A DNA stretch of 64,000 nt from Macrococcus epidermidis (GTDB taxonomy: Bacteria; Bacillota; Bacilli; Staphylococcales; Staphylococcaceae), in contig NZ_PZJH01000007.1 in the NCBI RefSeq assembly GCF_003259695.1, positions 29,459 to 93,458 of the forward strand. The letters are read 5' to 3'. Positions within the stretch are counted from its first letter, which is position 1; each line of letters starts with the position of its first letter. The translations under genes and the position numbers were made by a program. The notes below the pieces were generated by a model. That model was given only the letters and a program-made list of their open reading frames with translations, was not told the origin of the DNA and made no database searches. This document shows, one piece after another, positions 21,758 through 32,187 of the stretch.

Positions 21758-22891
21758 TTAATATGTTCTTATCGGTAAAATAAGCTGAACTAAATTTTCA
21801 TCTTCTTCGGGCTTCAGAATAAATGGGCGCATCGTTCCAAAGAACTCGATTTGAACATCATCATTATCAATGGCACGTAGTGCATCCATCATATATTTTG
21901 AGTTAAAGGAAATTTTGATACCTTCTCCTTCAAATTTATTTGTCTTAACATCTTCTTTCACCGTACCGATTTCAGGAGAAGTAGAAGATAATTCTACTGC
22001 ATTCTCTACAGCGGATAATTTAATAACGTTATTTCCTCCTTCTCGCGCGAGTAATGAAGCACGATCAATCGCGTGGAAAAAGTCTCCGTTATTAATAGAT
22101 AATGCCGTCTCATAGCTTTCCGGGAATAAACGTGATGTATCTGGATAATTTCCTTCAAGCAAACGTGAAATAAAGTTAATATTACCAACTTTGAATAATA
22201 CTTGGTTTGATGCAAAGAAAATATCGATTGTTTCTTCAGTATCATCAATAATTTTATTTAACTCACTTAATGCTTTTCCTGGAATAATGACATTGATTGT
22301 TTCAATGTTCGTGTTTTCCAGTTGCAACTTTCTTAAAGCTAAGCGATGTGAATCTGTTGCAGTACAGTTTAATATACCATCACTTATCATCCAGTTAACA
22401 CCTGTTAACACTGGTCGTGTTTCTGACGTGGACACTGCAAAATTAGTTTGTTTGATAATATTTTTTAATACTTTAATTGGCAAAGTTATTGCTTCTTGTT
22501 CACTTACTTGTGGTAATAATGGATATTGATCTGAATCAATACCCGATACATTAAATTCTGATTGTCCTGAAGTAATTTTTGCCTGGAAGTTATCGTTTGT
22601 TTCAATTGTTACAGTATCTGCAGGTAATTTTTTAATGATATCTACAAAGAAACGACCTGGTAATACGATTGATCCTTTCGTATCAACAGATAAAATTTCA
22701 TTGTCGCCTTGTTCAGTAGGAATCGTAATTTCAATCGATACTTCTGAGTCTGACCCTGTTAATACTAATTTGTTATCAAAAGCATCTAATTTAATACCCG
22801 TTAACACTGGTAAAGTTGTTCTTGGGGAAATGGCTTTTAATGTATCATTCAATTGAGTAATAAAGTGATCTCTTTGAATTGTAAATTTCAT
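21758..22891 (-). CDS. dnaN: DNA polymerase III beta sliding clamp
   Basis: Ring-shaped processivity clamp for the replicative polymerases; a homodimer of three-domain subunits. At 377 residues it has normal length, beginning MKFTIQRDHFITQLNDTLKAI and ending with the conserved LILPIRTY, which lines the partner-binding pocket region. AGGAG lies 10 bases before the ATG. It follows dnaA across a 176-base gap that contains the unwinding part of oriC. Confidence 0.98.
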   Translation of the reverse strand: MKFTIQRDHFITQLNDTLKAISPRTTLPVLTGIKLDAFDNKLVLTGSDSEVSIEITIPTEQGDNEILSVDTKGSIVLPGRFFVDIIKKLPADTVTIETNDNFQAKITSGQSEFNVSGIDSDQYPLLPQVSEQEAITLPIKVLKNIIKQTNFAVSTSETRPVLTGVNWMISDGILNCTATDSHRLALRKLQLENTNIETINVIIPGKALSELNKIIDDTEETIDIFFASNQVLFKVGNINFISRLLEGNYPDTSRLFPESYETALSINNGDFFHAIDRASLLAREGGNNVIKLSAVENAVELSSTSPEIGTVKEDVKTNKFEGEGIKISFNSKYMMDALRAIDNDDVQIEFFGTMRPFILKPEEDENLVQLILPIRTY

Positions 22892-23067
22892 AATGAATAA
22901 GCTCCTTAAAATGATATTTATATATATATTTTATCTCTTTTAAAATCGTAATAATAGTAGTAAGGGCTGTGAATAGGTGGATAAGTCTATTGAACTGAGT
23001 GAAGCGTAGATATCCACATGTGTATAACTTGTTTATATGTCGCAAAAAGTTATACACAATTTTAACT
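22892..23067. other. oriC unwinding region between dnaA and dnaN
   Basis: Read on the minus strand there are two adjacent DnaA boxes, TTATCCACC (22984-22976) and CTATTCACA (22976-22968), then a short GC cluster, then trios TTA-CTA-CTA-TTA-TTA (22963-22949), then a very AT-rich tract to 22900. This is the order of the bacterial basal unwinding system. Further perfect boxes are at 23019-23027 (TGTGTATAA) and 23050-23058 (TTATACACA). Confidence 0.8.
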
Positions 23068-24405
23068 TTATCCCTTGATATCTTTTTCGATATTTTTTAA
23101 ATCACTTTTCAAACTATTATCATGTTCTAATTTTTTTCTGATCTTTTCATGCGCATGTATGACAGTTGTATGATCTCTTCCACCAAATTCTTCACCAATT
23201 TTAGGTAAAGAAAAGTCAGTAAGCTCACGTGCTAAGTACATTGCAATTTGTCTAGGAAATGCAATAGATTTAGTACGTTTTTTTGCACTGAAATCTTCTA
23301 GACGTATATTATAGTATGCACCAACAGCTTCCTGAATATCCTGAATCGTTACTTTCTTTGGTTTACTAGAAGCGATAATATCTTTTAAAGCCTCAGCTAC
23401 TAAATCAGAGTTTAGTTCACGGTTTACTAATTTAGAATAGGCAACAACTTTTGTCAGAGCACCCTCAAGTTCACGAATATTTGATTGAATTTGAGTGGCG
23501 ATATAAAGCATTGCTTCATTTGGAATCTCTATATTTTCTTCCTCTGATTTTTTACGTAATATTGCGATACGTGTTTCAAGATCAGGTGGGGTAACGTCTG
23601 TCGTTAATCCCCATTCAAAACGTGAGCGTAAACGTTCTTCTAAAGTAGGAATTTCTTTTGGAGCACGATCACTTGAAATTACAATTTGTTTATGATTTTG
23701 ATGAAGTTCGTTAAATGTATGGAAAAATTCTTCTTGTGTCGATTCTTTTCCAGCTAAAAACTGAATATCATCTATAAGCAGTACATCAACATTACGATAT
23801 TTCGATCTAAATTCTTCAGTTTTGTTGTCTTTAATAGAATTGATGAATTCATTCGTAAACTTTTCACTTGAAGTATATACGACTTTTGCATTTTCCTTAT
23901 GTTCCATAACGTAATGACCAATTGCGTGCATTAGATGTGTCTTACCTAATCCTACGCCACCATATATAAACAGCGGATTGTATGCTTTTGCTGGTGCTTC
24001 AGCAACTGCTAAACTTGCTGCATGACTAAAGCGATTACCGCTTCCGATGACGAAAGTGTCAAAGGTATTATCAGTGTTGAGTTGACTTGGCAAAATTTCC
24101 TGAGAAGCAGGTCTTTCAGCAGGCTTATTTGCCTGAAAATCAGTATCGGAATCATCAAATTCATCAGAAATGACTTTAATATTTAAATGTTCTCCGATAG
24201 TTTCTTCTATTACTTCCTGAATTAAATTTAAATAATTTTTTTTCAGCCAGTCTGCATTGAAAGAAGTTGGTGCTAAAATAACGATTTGATTGTTATCCAG
24301 AGATTTGATCTTTGTTTCACTAAACCAAGTATCGTAACTTGCGTTCGTTAGTTTTGTCTGTAATTTTGTTAAAACTTTATCCCATATCGTATCGATTCCA
24401 CTCAT
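23068..24405 (-). CDS. dnaA: Chromosomal replication initiator DnaA
   Basis: AAA+ initiator that binds DnaA boxes and opens oriC. At 445 residues: domain I to about residue 80, a short linker, the AAA+ core with Walker [10 protein letters not shown] at 149-157 and Walker [10 protein letters not shown] near 211, and the domain IV signature [11 protein letters not shown] near residue 405. GAGGAA precedes the ATG. A likely promoter with extended minus-10 TGTGTATAAC (-10 at 24443-24438) overlaps a DnaA box, consistent with autorepression (inference). Confidence 0.99.
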   Translation of the reverse strand: MSGIDTIWDKVLTKLQTKLTNASYDTWFSETKIKSLDNNQIVILAPTSFNADWLKKNYLNLIQEVIEETIGEHLNIKVISDEFDDSDTDFQANKPAERPASQEILPSQLNTDNTFDTFVIGSGNRFSHAASLAVAEAPAKAYNPLFIYGGVGLGKTHLMHAIGHYVMEHKENAKVVYTSSEKFTNEFINSIKDNKTEEFRSKYRNVDVLLIDDIQFLAGKESTQEEFFHTFNELHQNHKQIVISSDRAPKEIPTLEERLRSRFEWGLTTDVTPPDLETRIAILRKKSEEENIEIPNEAMLYIATQIQSNIRELEGALTKVVAYSKLVNRELNSDLVAEALKDIIASSKPKKVTIQDIQEAVGAYYNIRLEDFSAKKRTKSIAFPRQIAMYLARELTDFSLPKIGEEFGGRDHTTVIHAHEKIRKKLEHDNSLKSDLKNIEKDIKG

Positions 24406-24429
24406 AATGTTCCTCTTTCTTATAAAAAA

Positions 24430-24745
24430 ATTTCAAAGTTATACACAGTATTAAAAATGTGAATAAACATAAAACACAGGTTTGAATAGTTTATCCACAA
24501 CCTATACACAAAATGTGGATAAAAGTCATAAACTAATTCTTTATCCACAGGAAACATATCAAAATCTTATCAAAAAGAGATTATAATATCAAGTGTTACA
24601 TCGACTTATCCACAAACATATACTTAACCACATTGGACTTTAAAAGTAAAGTTGAATATGTGATTTAGGATGTGAATAACTATAGAATAAGTTAAATATG
24701 ATTTATGATTATCCACAAAAATCTGTGAATAAATGTGGATAAGTG
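24430..24745. other. oriC, DnaA-box cluster upstream of dnaA
   Basis: Ten matches to TTATNCACA were found: 24439-24447, 24491-24499, 24541-24549, 24606-24614 and 24709-24717 on the plus strand, and 24459-24467, 24514-24522, 24671-24679, 24724-24732 and 24734-24742 on the minus strand. Gene orientation diverges here. Together with the dnaA-dnaN gap this forms a bipartite origin. Confidence 0.93.
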
Positions 24746-24779
24746 GATATCTTTCTTTCAATCTGTTCTTAGAAACAGG

Positions 24780-24808
24780 TTGATTTTAGACGTCGCTTTT
24801 GATATACT
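24780..24808 (+). promoter_or_regulatory. rpmH promoter
   Basis: TTGATT (24780-24785) and TATACT (24803-24808) with a 17-base spacer, about 70 bases before the rpmH start. Confidence 0.6.
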
Positions 24809-24876
24809 TCAATAGTTACTGTAAATCACTAGACGAAATTCGATAGATGAAATATAAATTAATGGAGGTGTTTTTA

Positions 24877-25014
24877 GTGGTAAAACGTACTTATCAACCA
24901 AATAAACGTAAACATAGTAAAGTTCATGGATTCCGTGCACGTATGAGCACAAAAAACGGCCGTAACGTATTAGCGCGTCGTCGTCGTAAAGGTAGAAAAG
25001 TATTATCAGCATAA
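24877..25014 (+). CDS. rpmH: 50S ribosomal protein L34
   Basis: A 45-residue, very basic protein of the large subunit, beginning [19 protein letters not shown] and ending [12 protein letters not shown], close to the staphylococcal L34. The start is GTG at 24877, seven bases after GGAGGTG. First gene of the rightward arm from oriC. Confidence 0.98.
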   Translation: MVKRTYQPNKRKHSKVHGFRARMSTKNGRNVLARRRRKGRKVLSA

Positions 25015-25044
25015 GATCACTGAACAATTCAGTGGTCTTTTTTA
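25015..25044 (+). terminator. Terminator after rpmH
   Basis: GATCACTGAA and its complement (25015-25037) followed by a run of T, directly after the stop codon. rnpA is then expressed by read-through or its own promoter. Confidence 0.85.
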
Positions 25045-25117
25045 TTTTGTTTAAAACAGGTCTGTATTCTAGTATAATGAATAAAAGTATCTATTTAGTG
25101 ATAGAAGTTGGTGTATC

Positions 25118-25465
25118 GTGGAAAAAGCATATCGAATCAAAAAAAATGATGATTTTCAAAAAGTTTATAAACAAGGTAAGTCCGTTGCTAATAAACAATT
25201 TATCATCTATAGACTAAGAAATCAGGAAAATGAGCATTTTAGATTAGGCATTTCAGTGTCAAAAAAAATTGGAAATGCTGTGACACGTAATCGTATAAAA
25301 AGAGCGATTAGAGAAAGTTTTACGCGCCATAAACAAGATATCATTAAAGATGATTTTATTGTGATTGCCAGAAACCCTTCAAAAGATATGACAGTTGAAG
25401 AGATTCATAAGAGTCTGGAGCATGTCATGAAGATTGCGAAAGGTTTTAATAAAAGAATCAGTTAA
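25118..25465 (+). CDS. rnpA: Ribonuclease P protein component
   Basis: Protein subunit of RNase P, which trims the 5' end of pre-tRNA with the rnpB RNA. At 115 residues, with the conserved basic RNR motif in NAVTRNRIKRAIRESF near residues 54-69. The start is GTG at 25118 with only a weak upstream ribosome site, giving MEKAYRIKKNDDF as in homologues. Confidence 0.96.
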   Translation: MEKAYRIKKNDDFQKVYKQGKSVANKQFIIYRLRNQENEHFRLGISVSKKIGNAVTRNRIKRAIRESFTRHKQDIIKDDFIVIARNPSKDMTVEEIHKSLEHVMKIAKGFNKRIS

Positions 25466-25486
25466 TCTAATGATGGAGGTATGCCT

Positions 25487-26302
25487 GTGTTAGAGAAAAA
25501 TTATATAGCCGGTACTGTTGAACTTGCGATTCAACAAGGACTTGATGAATTAAATCTGCAAGAAAAACAAGTAAAGATTGATGTTATTCACCCAGGAAAG
25601 AAAGGCTTTTTTGGTATTGGCAAAGCTGATGCAGAAGTGAAACTTACTGTAATTGATCCTGAATTAAAGAAGCTTTCTACTATTGAAGCAGTTAAAAATA
25701 GAAGTGAATACATAACTCAGGAAACAGAAGAACAAACGATTAAGACTGAACGCGTGCAACATGAACAATCGGACGATAAAAAGGTTATTGATACTGATGT
25801 AGTTATAATTGCTACTACTGAAAAAGAGTCGCTATCAAAACAACAAGCAAAAACAGATGCACTGAATCAAACTGAAAAATATATCACGGCTATTATTCAG
25901 GAAATGGGTATTAATACTTCTGCTACAAGCAGCTTTAAGAATAATAGTGAAGTTGTAATTAATTTGGAATCAAATGACGCTGGACGAATTATCGGAAAGC
26001 GCGGACAAGTATTAAATAGTCTGCAGTTGCTTGCTCAAAATTATTATAACCATATTGAAAAAGGTTATATGACTGTGACGCTGGATATCGAGAATTACCG
26101 TGAGAAACGTAAAGAAACGTTACAAAATCTCGCATTAAATATGTCAAAAAAAGCAGTTGCTACACGTAAACCGGTAAAGTTTGAACCTATGCCGAATTAT
26201 GAGCGAAAAATTATGCATCAAATATTGACCAATATCGAGAATATCGAAACATATTCAGAAGGTCGCGAACCTCACCGTTATTTAGTCATTAAAGCACGTT
26301 AA
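25487..26302 (+). CDS. jag: Jag/KhpB RNA-binding protein
   Basis: RNA-binding partner of KhpA-type proteins, linked to cell elongation in other Firmicutes. Domain order: Jag_N (residues 1-50), a variable charged linker to about 125, a KH domain with RIIGKRGQ, and a C-terminal R3H domain ending with EGREPHRY. I use the GTG at 25487 because GGAGGT ends at 25480; the ATG at 25481 is too close to it. yidC (spoIIIJ), which sits between rnpA and jag in Bacillus, is not here. Confidence 0.92.
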   Translation: MLEKNYIAGTVELAIQQGLDELNLQEKQVKIDVIHPGKKGFFGIGKADAEVKLTVIDPELKKLSTIEAVKNRSEYITQETEEQTIKTERVQHEQSDDKKVIDTDVVIIATTEKESLSKQQAKTDALNQTEKYITAIIQEMGINTSATSSFKNNSEVVINLESNDAGRIIGKRGQVLNSLQLLAQNYYNHIEKGYMTVTLDIENYREKRKETLQNLALNMSKKAVATRKPVKFEPMPNYERKIMHQILTNIENIETYSEGREPHRYLVIKAR

Positions 26303-26317
26303 TTCTATAACTCTGAC

Positions 26318-26348
26318 TAACTCTAAAAACATTAAGTTTTTAGAGTTA
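26318..26348 (+). terminator. Probable terminator after jag
   Basis: Perfect 13-base arms TAACTCTAAAAAC at 26318-26330 and 26336-26348. The trailing T-tract is poor, so termination may be partial. Confidence 0.5.
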
Positions 26349-26433
26349 ATCTGTTTATTTAAAGCAAAAGTGTTTTCATTTTTAACATTTCAAACTACAA
26401 TCAACAAATGGACATTTAAAGGAGGATCAATGT

Positions 26434-27816
26434 ATGGAATTCGACACAATTTCAAGTATTTCAACACCAATGGGAGAAGGGGCCATTGCTATCGTTAGAC
26501 TTTCTGGAGATGAAGCGATAAATATTGCAGACAAGATATATAAAGGTAAGCATAAATTAATCAATGTTGATTCACACACGATAAATTACGGCCATATTAT
26601 TGATCCTGAGACAAATGACGTTGTTGAAGAAGTAATGGTGGCAGTAATGCGTGCACCTAGAACCTATACAAGAGAAGATATTGTTGAAATCAATTGTCAT
26701 GGTGGTATTATGACGGTTAATCGTGTACTAGAACTAACATTATCGAATGGTGCAAAGTTAGCTGAGCCAGGAGAATTTACAAAACGTGCATTTTTGAACG
26801 GTCGTATTGATTTATCTCAAGCAGAAGCGACAATGGATTTTATTCGTTCTAAAACAGATCGTGCCTCAAAAGTTGCAATGCAGCAAATTGAAGGTCGACT
26901 TAGCACACTTATTAAAGGATTGCGTCAATCAATCCTGGAAATTCTAGCCCAAGTAGAAGTTAATATTGATTATCCTGAATATGATGACGTAGAAGAAGCT
27001 ACGAATCAATTTCTATTAGCAGAAGCTGAGAAGATAAAGACGAGCATTGAGTCTTTATTACAAACTGGTACGCAAGGTAAAATCTTACGTGAAGGATTAT
27101 CAACAGTTATCGTTGGTAAACCTAATGTAGGTAAATCATCAATGTTAAATAATTTAATTCAAGATAATAAAGCAATTGTTACGGAAATCGCAGGAACAAC
27201 ACGTGATGTATTAGAGGAATATGTAAACGTACGCGGCGTACCTTTACGTTTAGTAGATACGGCAGGTATTCGTGAAACAGACGATATTGTAGAAAAGATT
27301 GGTGTTGAACGTAGTCGCGAGGCTTTAAGCAAAGCTGATTTAATTCTTTACGTATTAAATTATAATGAAGCATTAACAGAAAGTGATTATCAGCTTGCTG
27401 AAGTCATTAAAAATGAAGATGTTATCGTTATTATTAACAAAACAGATTTATCACAAGCATTAGACATTGAAGCGGTGAAACAAATGGTTGGTGTAAATAC
27501 ACCAATTGTGATGACATCGATGGTTGACCAAAGTGGTATAGAACAGTTAGAAGAAAAGATTCGTGATCTATTCTTTGAAGGTACAGTATCGAATCAAGAT
27601 ATGACGTATGTTTCAAATGCACGACACATTAGTTTATTAAAAGACGCTAAACAATCAATCAGTGATGCTATTATGGCTGCTGAAAGTGGCGTGCCAATAG
27701 ATATGATTCAAATTGATTTAATAAAAACTTGGGAATTGCTTGGAGAAGTGATTGGAGAGTCTGTTGCAGACGGCTTAATCGATCAGTTATTTAGCCAGTT
27801 CTGTTTAGGAAAATAA
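26434..27816 (+). CDS. mnmE: tRNA modification GTPase MnmE
   Basis: With MnmG it installs the carboxymethylaminomethyl group at the wobble uridine of several tRNAs. At 460 residues: an N-terminal tetrahydrofolate-binding domain, a helical domain, and an inserted G domain with G1 GKPNVGKSS at 228-236, G2/G3 TTRD and DTAGIRE, and NKTD. The C-terminal FCLGK keeps the family cysteine, Cys457. GGAGG precedes the ATG. It lies 12 bases before mnmG. Confidence 0.98.
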   Translation: MEFDTISSISTPMGEGAIAIVRLSGDEAINIADKIYKGKHKLINVDSHTINYGHIIDPETNDVVEEVMVAVMRAPRTYTREDIVEINCHGGIMTVNRVLELTLSNGAKLAEPGEFTKRAFLNGRIDLSQAEATMDFIRSKTDRASKVAMQQIEGRLSTLIKGLRQSILEILAQVEVNIDYPEYDDVEEATNQFLLAEAEKIKTSIESLLQTGTQGKILREGLSTVIVGKPNVGKSSMLNNLIQDNKAIVTEIAGTTRDVLEEYVNVRGVPLRLVDTAGIRETDDIVEKIGVERSREALSKADLILYVLNYNEALTESDYQLAEVIKNEDVIVIINKTDLSQALDIEAVKQMVGVNTPIVMTSMVDQSGIEQLEEKIRDLFFEGTVSNQDMTYVSNARHISLLKDAKQSISDAIMAAESGVPIDMIQIDLIKTWELLGEVIGESVADGLIDQLFSQFCLGK

Positions 27817-27828
27817 GGAGGAAACATT

Positions 27829-29703
27829 TTGGAACAAAGATATGATGTAATTGTTGTTGGTGCCGGTCATGCAGGTGTTGAAGCGGGACTCGCTGCAGCG
27901 AGAAAAGGTGCAAAGACTTTAATGCTAACAATTAATTTGGACTCAGTCGCTTTTATGCCATGTAATCCATCGGTAGGTGGACCAGCAAAAGGGATTGTTG
28001 TTCGAGAAATAGATGCTTTAGGTGGCCAAATGGCTAAAACAATCGACAAAACGCATATTCAAATGCGTATGTTAAACACTGGTAAAGGTCCTGCAGTGCG
28101 TGCATTACGTGCTCAAGCAGATAAAGTACTTTACCAACAAGAAATGAAGGATGTTATTGAGAATACGGACAACCTAGATATTATGCAAGGTATGGTTGAG
28201 CGTTTAATTATAGAAGACGATAAAGTAAAAGGTGTCGAAACAATTATTGGTACAACGTATTATGCAGATGCTGTTGTATTAACAACAGGGACATTCTTAC
28301 GTGGAGAAATTATTTTAGGTAACATTAAATATTCTTCAGGACCAAATCACCAAATGCCATCAATCACATTAGCAGATCACTTACGTGAAATTGGGTTTGA
28401 TATTGTGCGCTTTAAAACGGGAACACCACCTCGTGTGAATGGCAATACAATTGATTATTCTAAAACTGAAATTCAGCCTGGTGATGAAGTACCACGTGCA
28501 TTCAGTTACGAAACGACTGAGTTCATCTTAGATCAGTTACCTTGCTGGTTAACATATACGAATGCTGCAACACATAAAGTGATTGATGATAATTTACATT
28601 TATCAGCGATGTATTCAGGCATGATTAAAGGAACAGGTCCACGTTATTGCCCGTCGATTGAAGATAAATTCGTGCGCTTCAATGATAAACCACGTCACCA
28701 AATCTTCTTAGAGCCGGAAGGACGCAATACGAAAGAAGTCTATGTACAAGGCTTATCTACAAGTTTACCTGAGCATGTGCAACTTCAAATGTTACAATCC
28801 ATTCCTGGGCTAGAAAAAGCAGACATGATGCGTGCGGGTTATGCGATTGAGTATGATGCAATCGTTCCTACACAATTATGGCCAACACTTGAAACGAAAA
28901 AGATAGATGGCTTATTTACTGCGGGACAAATTAACGGAACGAGTGGATATGAAGAAGCGGCAGGTCAAGGTTTGATGGCTGGTATTAATGCTGCAGCAAA
29001 AGTATTAAATCACGAACCGTTAATTTTAGGGCGTCACGAAGCATACATTGGTGTATTAATCGATGACTTAGTAACGAAAGGTACAAATGAACCATATCGA
29101 CTACTTACAAGTCGTGCAGAACATCGTTTATTATTACGTCATGATAATGCTGATTTACGCTTAACGGAAATCGGGAAAGAAATTGGTTTGATAGATGAAG
29201 CGCGTTATGCTAAATTTATTGCAAAGAAAGCTGCTATTTCCGAGGAAATAAAACGTTTAACTGATACGCGCATTAAACCAAATGCGTTGACACAAAGTAT
29301 GATTGCATCGCGTGGTGGAACTGCTTTAAAAGATGGTATTTTAGCGATTGATTTATTACGTCGTCCTGAAATGGATTATAATTCAGTTGTGTCACTTATT
29401 GACAGTGATATTACAGTGGATGAAGCAGTAGCTGAACAAGTAGAAATCCAGACGAAATACGAAGGTTACATTCAAAAGTCATTACAACAAGTTGAAAAAG
29501 TAAAACGTATGGAAAATAAAAAAATTCCAGAAAATATTGATTATGATGATATTCATTCATTAGCGACAGAAGCTCGTCAGAAATTAAAGGAAGTTAAACC
29601 TTTAAGTATTGCTCAGGCTTCAAGAATTTCAGGTGTGAATCCTGCAGATATTTCAATTTTATTAGTCTATATTGAACAGGGAAAAATTAAAAGGGTGAAC
29701 TAG
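27829..29703 (+). CDS. mnmG: tRNA uridine modification enzyme MnmG (GidA)
   Basis: FAD enzyme that partners with MnmE in wobble-uridine modification. At 624 residues it has normal length. The FAD-binding [10 protein letters not shown] is at residues 11-20, with later conserved FKTGTPPRV and [13 protein letters not shown]. The start is TTG at 27829, eight bases after AAGGAGG, giving [10 protein letters not shown]. The stop abuts rsmG. Confidence 0.98.
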   Translation: MEQRYDVIVVGAGHAGVEAGLAAARKGAKTLMLTINLDSVAFMPCNPSVGGPAKGIVVREIDALGGQMAKTIDKTHIQMRMLNTGKGPAVRALRAQADKVLYQQEMKDVIENTDNLDIMQGMVERLIIEDDKVKGVETIIGTTYYADAVVLTTGTFLRGEIILGNIKYSSGPNHQMPSITLADHLREIGFDIVRFKTGTPPRVNGNTIDYSKTEIQPGDEVPRAFSYETTEFILDQLPCWLTYTNAATHKVIDDNLHLSAMYSGMIKGTGPRYCPSIEDKFVRFNDKPRHQIFLEPEGRNTKEVYVQGLSTSLPEHVQLQMLQSIPGLEKADMMRAGYAIEYDAIVPTQLWPTLETKKIDGLFTAGQINGTSGYEEAAGQGLMAGINAAAKVLNHEPLILGRHEAYIGVLIDDLVTKGTNEPYRLLTSRAEHRLLLRHDNADLRLTEIGKEIGLIDEARYAKFIAKKAAISEEIKRLTDTRIKPNALTQSMIASRGGTALKDGILAIDLLRRPEMDYNSVVSLIDSDITVDEAVAEQVEIQTKYEGYIQKSLQQVEKVKRMENKKIPENIDYDDIHSLATEARQKLKEVKPLSIAQASRISGVNPADISILLVYIEQGKIKRVN

Positions 29704-30420
29704 ATGAACGAGATGCAATTCGTACAAAAATTACAGGAAAAAGGCTTTACTATCACTGAAAAACAACAAAAACAATTTGCAATTTACTATGAAACTTTAG
29801 TAGAGTGGAATAAGCTAATGAATTTAACTGCTGTAACTGAAAAAGAAGAAGTATATTTAAAGCACTTTTTTGATTCAATTACACCAAGTTTCTATTATGA
29901 TTTTACGAAGGTTCAATCCATTTGTGATGTTGGTGCAGGTGCTGGATTTCCAAGCATACCATTAAAAATTATGTTCCCTCATCTTGAAGTGACAATCGTT
30001 GATTCATTAAATAAACGCATCAACTTCTTAAATCATTTAAGTGCAGAACTTGATTTGACGAACGTTCGATTTATTCATGATCGTGCTGAAACGTTTGGTA
30101 AGAGTGAGTACCGTGAATCATTTGATGTTGTAACAGCACGCGCAGTTGCTCGTCTTTCAGTACTTAGTGAATTATGTCTACCTCTTGTTAAAAAAGGTGG
30201 TCATTTTATAGCGTTAAAAGGTGCCCAAGGTGAAATAGAAGTTGAAGAAGGTTTATTTGCAATTTCAATTTTAGGTGGAGAAGTCATTCATAATCATCCT
30301 TTAACGCTACCAGAAGAAGATAGTATGCGTTATATTTTAAATATTGAAAAGAAACGTCAAACACCTAAAAAATATCCACGCAAACCAGGCACACCGAATA
30401 AAGAGCCTTTATTAAAGTAA
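29704..30420 (+). CDS. rsmG: 16S rRNA 7-methylguanosine methyltransferase RsmG
   Basis: SAM-dependent enzyme that methylates N7 of G527 in 16S rRNA. At 238 residues. The SAM-binding motif is [13 protein letters not shown] near residues 75-87, and [10 protein letters not shown] near 165 is conserved. The ATG directly follows the mnmG stop, in the mnmE-mnmG-rsmG operon. The reading frame is intact. Confidence 0.97.
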   Translation: MNEMQFVQKLQEKGFTITEKQQKQFAIYYETLVEWNKLMNLTAVTEKEEVYLKHFFDSITPSFYYDFTKVQSICDVGAGAGFPSIPLKIMFPHLEVTIVDSLNKRINFLNHLSAELDLTNVRFIHDRAETFGKSEYRESFDVVTARAVARLSVLSELCLPLVKKGGHFIALKGAQGEIEVEEGLFAISILGGEVIHNHPLTLPEEDSMRYILNIEKKRQTPKKYPRKPGTPNKEPLLK

Positions 30421-30467
30421 GATACTAAATTGTTATCGTATTTTGAAGTGAAAGTGAGTCGATTGAT

Positions 30468-31313
30468 ATGAAAAAACCCTTTTCTAAATTATTTGGACTA
30501 AAAGATAAAGAAGAAGATGTTGAAGTACAACGTCAGAACGGTAATGTCGTTACAGTTCCAGTAGAACGCATTGTACCGAACAGATATCAACCAAGACAAA
30601 TTTTTGATGAAGAAAAGATTAAAGAATTAGCAGAATCCATTCGTTCATATGGTTTATTACAACCTATCGTTGTACGTCCAATTGAAGAAGGTATGTATGA
30701 AATTATTGCCGGAGAAAGACGTTTCCGTGCATTAAAGTTCAATGGCACTGCTGAAACAGAAGTAATTGTTAAACAAATGAATGACAAAGAAACTGCTGCG
30801 ATTGCTTTAATCGAAAATATTCAACGTGAAAATTTATCAGCTGTTGAAGAAGCGGAAGCTTATAAGAAGTTATTAGACTTAGATGGTATTACGCAACAGG
30901 ATCTTGCGACAAGTTTAGGTAAAAGTCAGTCGTTTATTGCGAATAAGTTAAGACTATTACGCTTATCTCAACCGATTTTAGATGCATTGAGCAAGCAGCA
31001 AATTACAGAACGACATGCCAGAGCATTGCTTGCATTAGATGAAGTTGGACAAAAAAAGATGCTGGACATTATTAAAAGCCAAAATTTAAATGTGAAGCAG
31101 ACAGAAGAACGTGTTAAGCGTATGTTGGGTGGAGAAGATGTGAAACCTAAACGTATTGGCTTTACGAGAGATTTAAAGCTTGCATTCAATACAATCGGTG
31201 AAAGTTTAAAAGCAGTTGAGAAAAGCGGCGTAAAAGTAAAACGTAAAGATACCGAGTATGAAAATTTCTATGAAATTTCTATAAAAGTATTTAAGAATGA
31301 TATGAATCAATAA
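30468..31313 (+). CDS. noc: Nucleoid occlusion protein Noc
   Basis: ParB-family CTPase that binds scattered Noc sites and blocks division over the nucleoid. At 281 residues. It begins MKKPFSKLFGLKDK, an amphipathic helix like the membrane-targeting helix of B. subtilis Noc. The N-terminal ParB/CTP motif GERRFRA is near residue 83, and the HTH region is TQQDLATSLGKSQSFIANK. Distinguished from parB downstream by this N-terminus and by its position after rsmG. Confidence 0.92.
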   Translation: MKKPFSKLFGLKDKEEDVEVQRQNGNVVTVPVERIVPNRYQPRQIFDEEKIKELAESIRSYGLLQPIVVRPIEEGMYEIIAGERRFRALKFNGTAETEVIVKQMNDKETAAIALIENIQRENLSAVEEAEAYKKLLDLDGITQQDLATSLGKSQSFIANKLRLLRLSQPILDALSKQQITERHARALLALDEVGQKKMLDIIKSQNLNVKQTEERVKRMLGGEDVKPKRIGFTRDLKLAFNTIGESLKAVEKSGVKVKRKDTEYENFYEISIKVFKNDMNQ

Positions 31314-31343
31314 AGTGGATGATACTTTCATCCGCTTTTTTCT
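31313..31343 (+). terminator. Terminator after noc
   Basis: AAGTGGATGA (31313-31322) pairs with TCATCCGCTT (31328-31337), then T5. An extended minus-10 promoter for parA (TGTTATAAT, TATAAT at 31382-31387) follows. Confidence 0.8.
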
Positions 31344-31425
31344 GTTCACGGATTGTCTGTGCAGAAATTCGATAAAATTGTTATAATCGTTACTATATGA
31401 AAAACATGAGTAGGAGAGAATATTG

Positions 31426-32187
31426 ATGACAAAAATATTGGCCATCGCAAACCAAAAAGGTGGAGTTGGTAAGACGACAACATCAGTTAACTTAAGTGCT
31501 GCATTAGCGGAACTTGGTAAAAAAGTTTTATTAGTAGATACTGATCCTCAAGGTAATGCCACGAGTGGTGTTGGTGTAGATAAGAATAACGTAGAAAATT
31601 CAGTGTACGACATGCTTGTTGAAGATGTAAATATCAATAAATGTGTTTTAGAAACAGCGGTTGAAAACTTATATATCATTCCAGCTAATATTGCATTAGC
31701 TGGAGCTGAAATTGAGTTAGTTTCTGCGATGAGCAGAGAAGTACGTTTAAAATATGCATTTAAAGAGTTAGATACTGATTTTGATTATATCATCATTGAT
31801 TGCCCACCTTCATTAGGTTTACTCACAATCAATTCATTTACTGCAGCCAATGGAATCGTAATCCCTGTACAATGTGAATACTATGCGCTAGAAGGTTTGA
31901 GTCAATTACTGAATACAATTCGTTTAGTACAACGCCATTTAAATCAATCGCTTGAAATTGAAGGTGTATTATTAACGATGCTGGATGCACGTACGAATTT
32001 AGGTAATGACGTGATTGCAGAAGTAAAAGACCACTTTGGTGAAAAAGTATACGATACGATTATTCCGCGTAATGTCCGATTATCAGAAGCACCTTCTCAC
32101 GGGCAACCGATCAATGTATACGATGCCCGTTCAACGGGAGCTAAGACTTATAAGAGCTTAGCTGAGGAGGTTGTACGCCATGGCTAG
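31426..32187 (+). CDS. parA: Chromosome partitioning ATPase ParA (Soj)
   Basis: Deviant Walker A ATPase that works with ParB-parS in origin segregation and modulates DnaA. At 253 residues. The deviant Walker A KGGVGKTT is near residues 10-17, Walker A' DTDPQGN near 39-45 and Walker B IIDCPPSLG near 122. I use ATG 31426, eight bases after GGAGAG. Staphylococcus aureus is known to lack this gene, so its presence argues for Macrococcus. Confidence 0.96.
   Translation: MTKILAIANQKGGVGKTTTSVNLSAALAELGKKVLLVDTDPQGNATSGVGVDKNNVENSVYDMLVEDVNINKCVLETAVENLYIIPANIALAGAEIELVSAMSREVRLKYAFKELDTDFDYIIIDCPPSLGLLTINSFTAANGIVIPVQCEYYALEGLSQLLNTIRLVQRHLNQSLEIEGVLLTMLDARTNLGNDVIAEVKDHFGEKVYDTIIPRNVRLSEAPSHGQPINVYDARSTGAKTYKSLAEEVVRHG

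Noticed and set aside
24809..25027. A minus-strand frame covering rpmH
   Set aside because: The plus strand encodes L34 with a strong ribosome site and terminator; the antisense frame has none.
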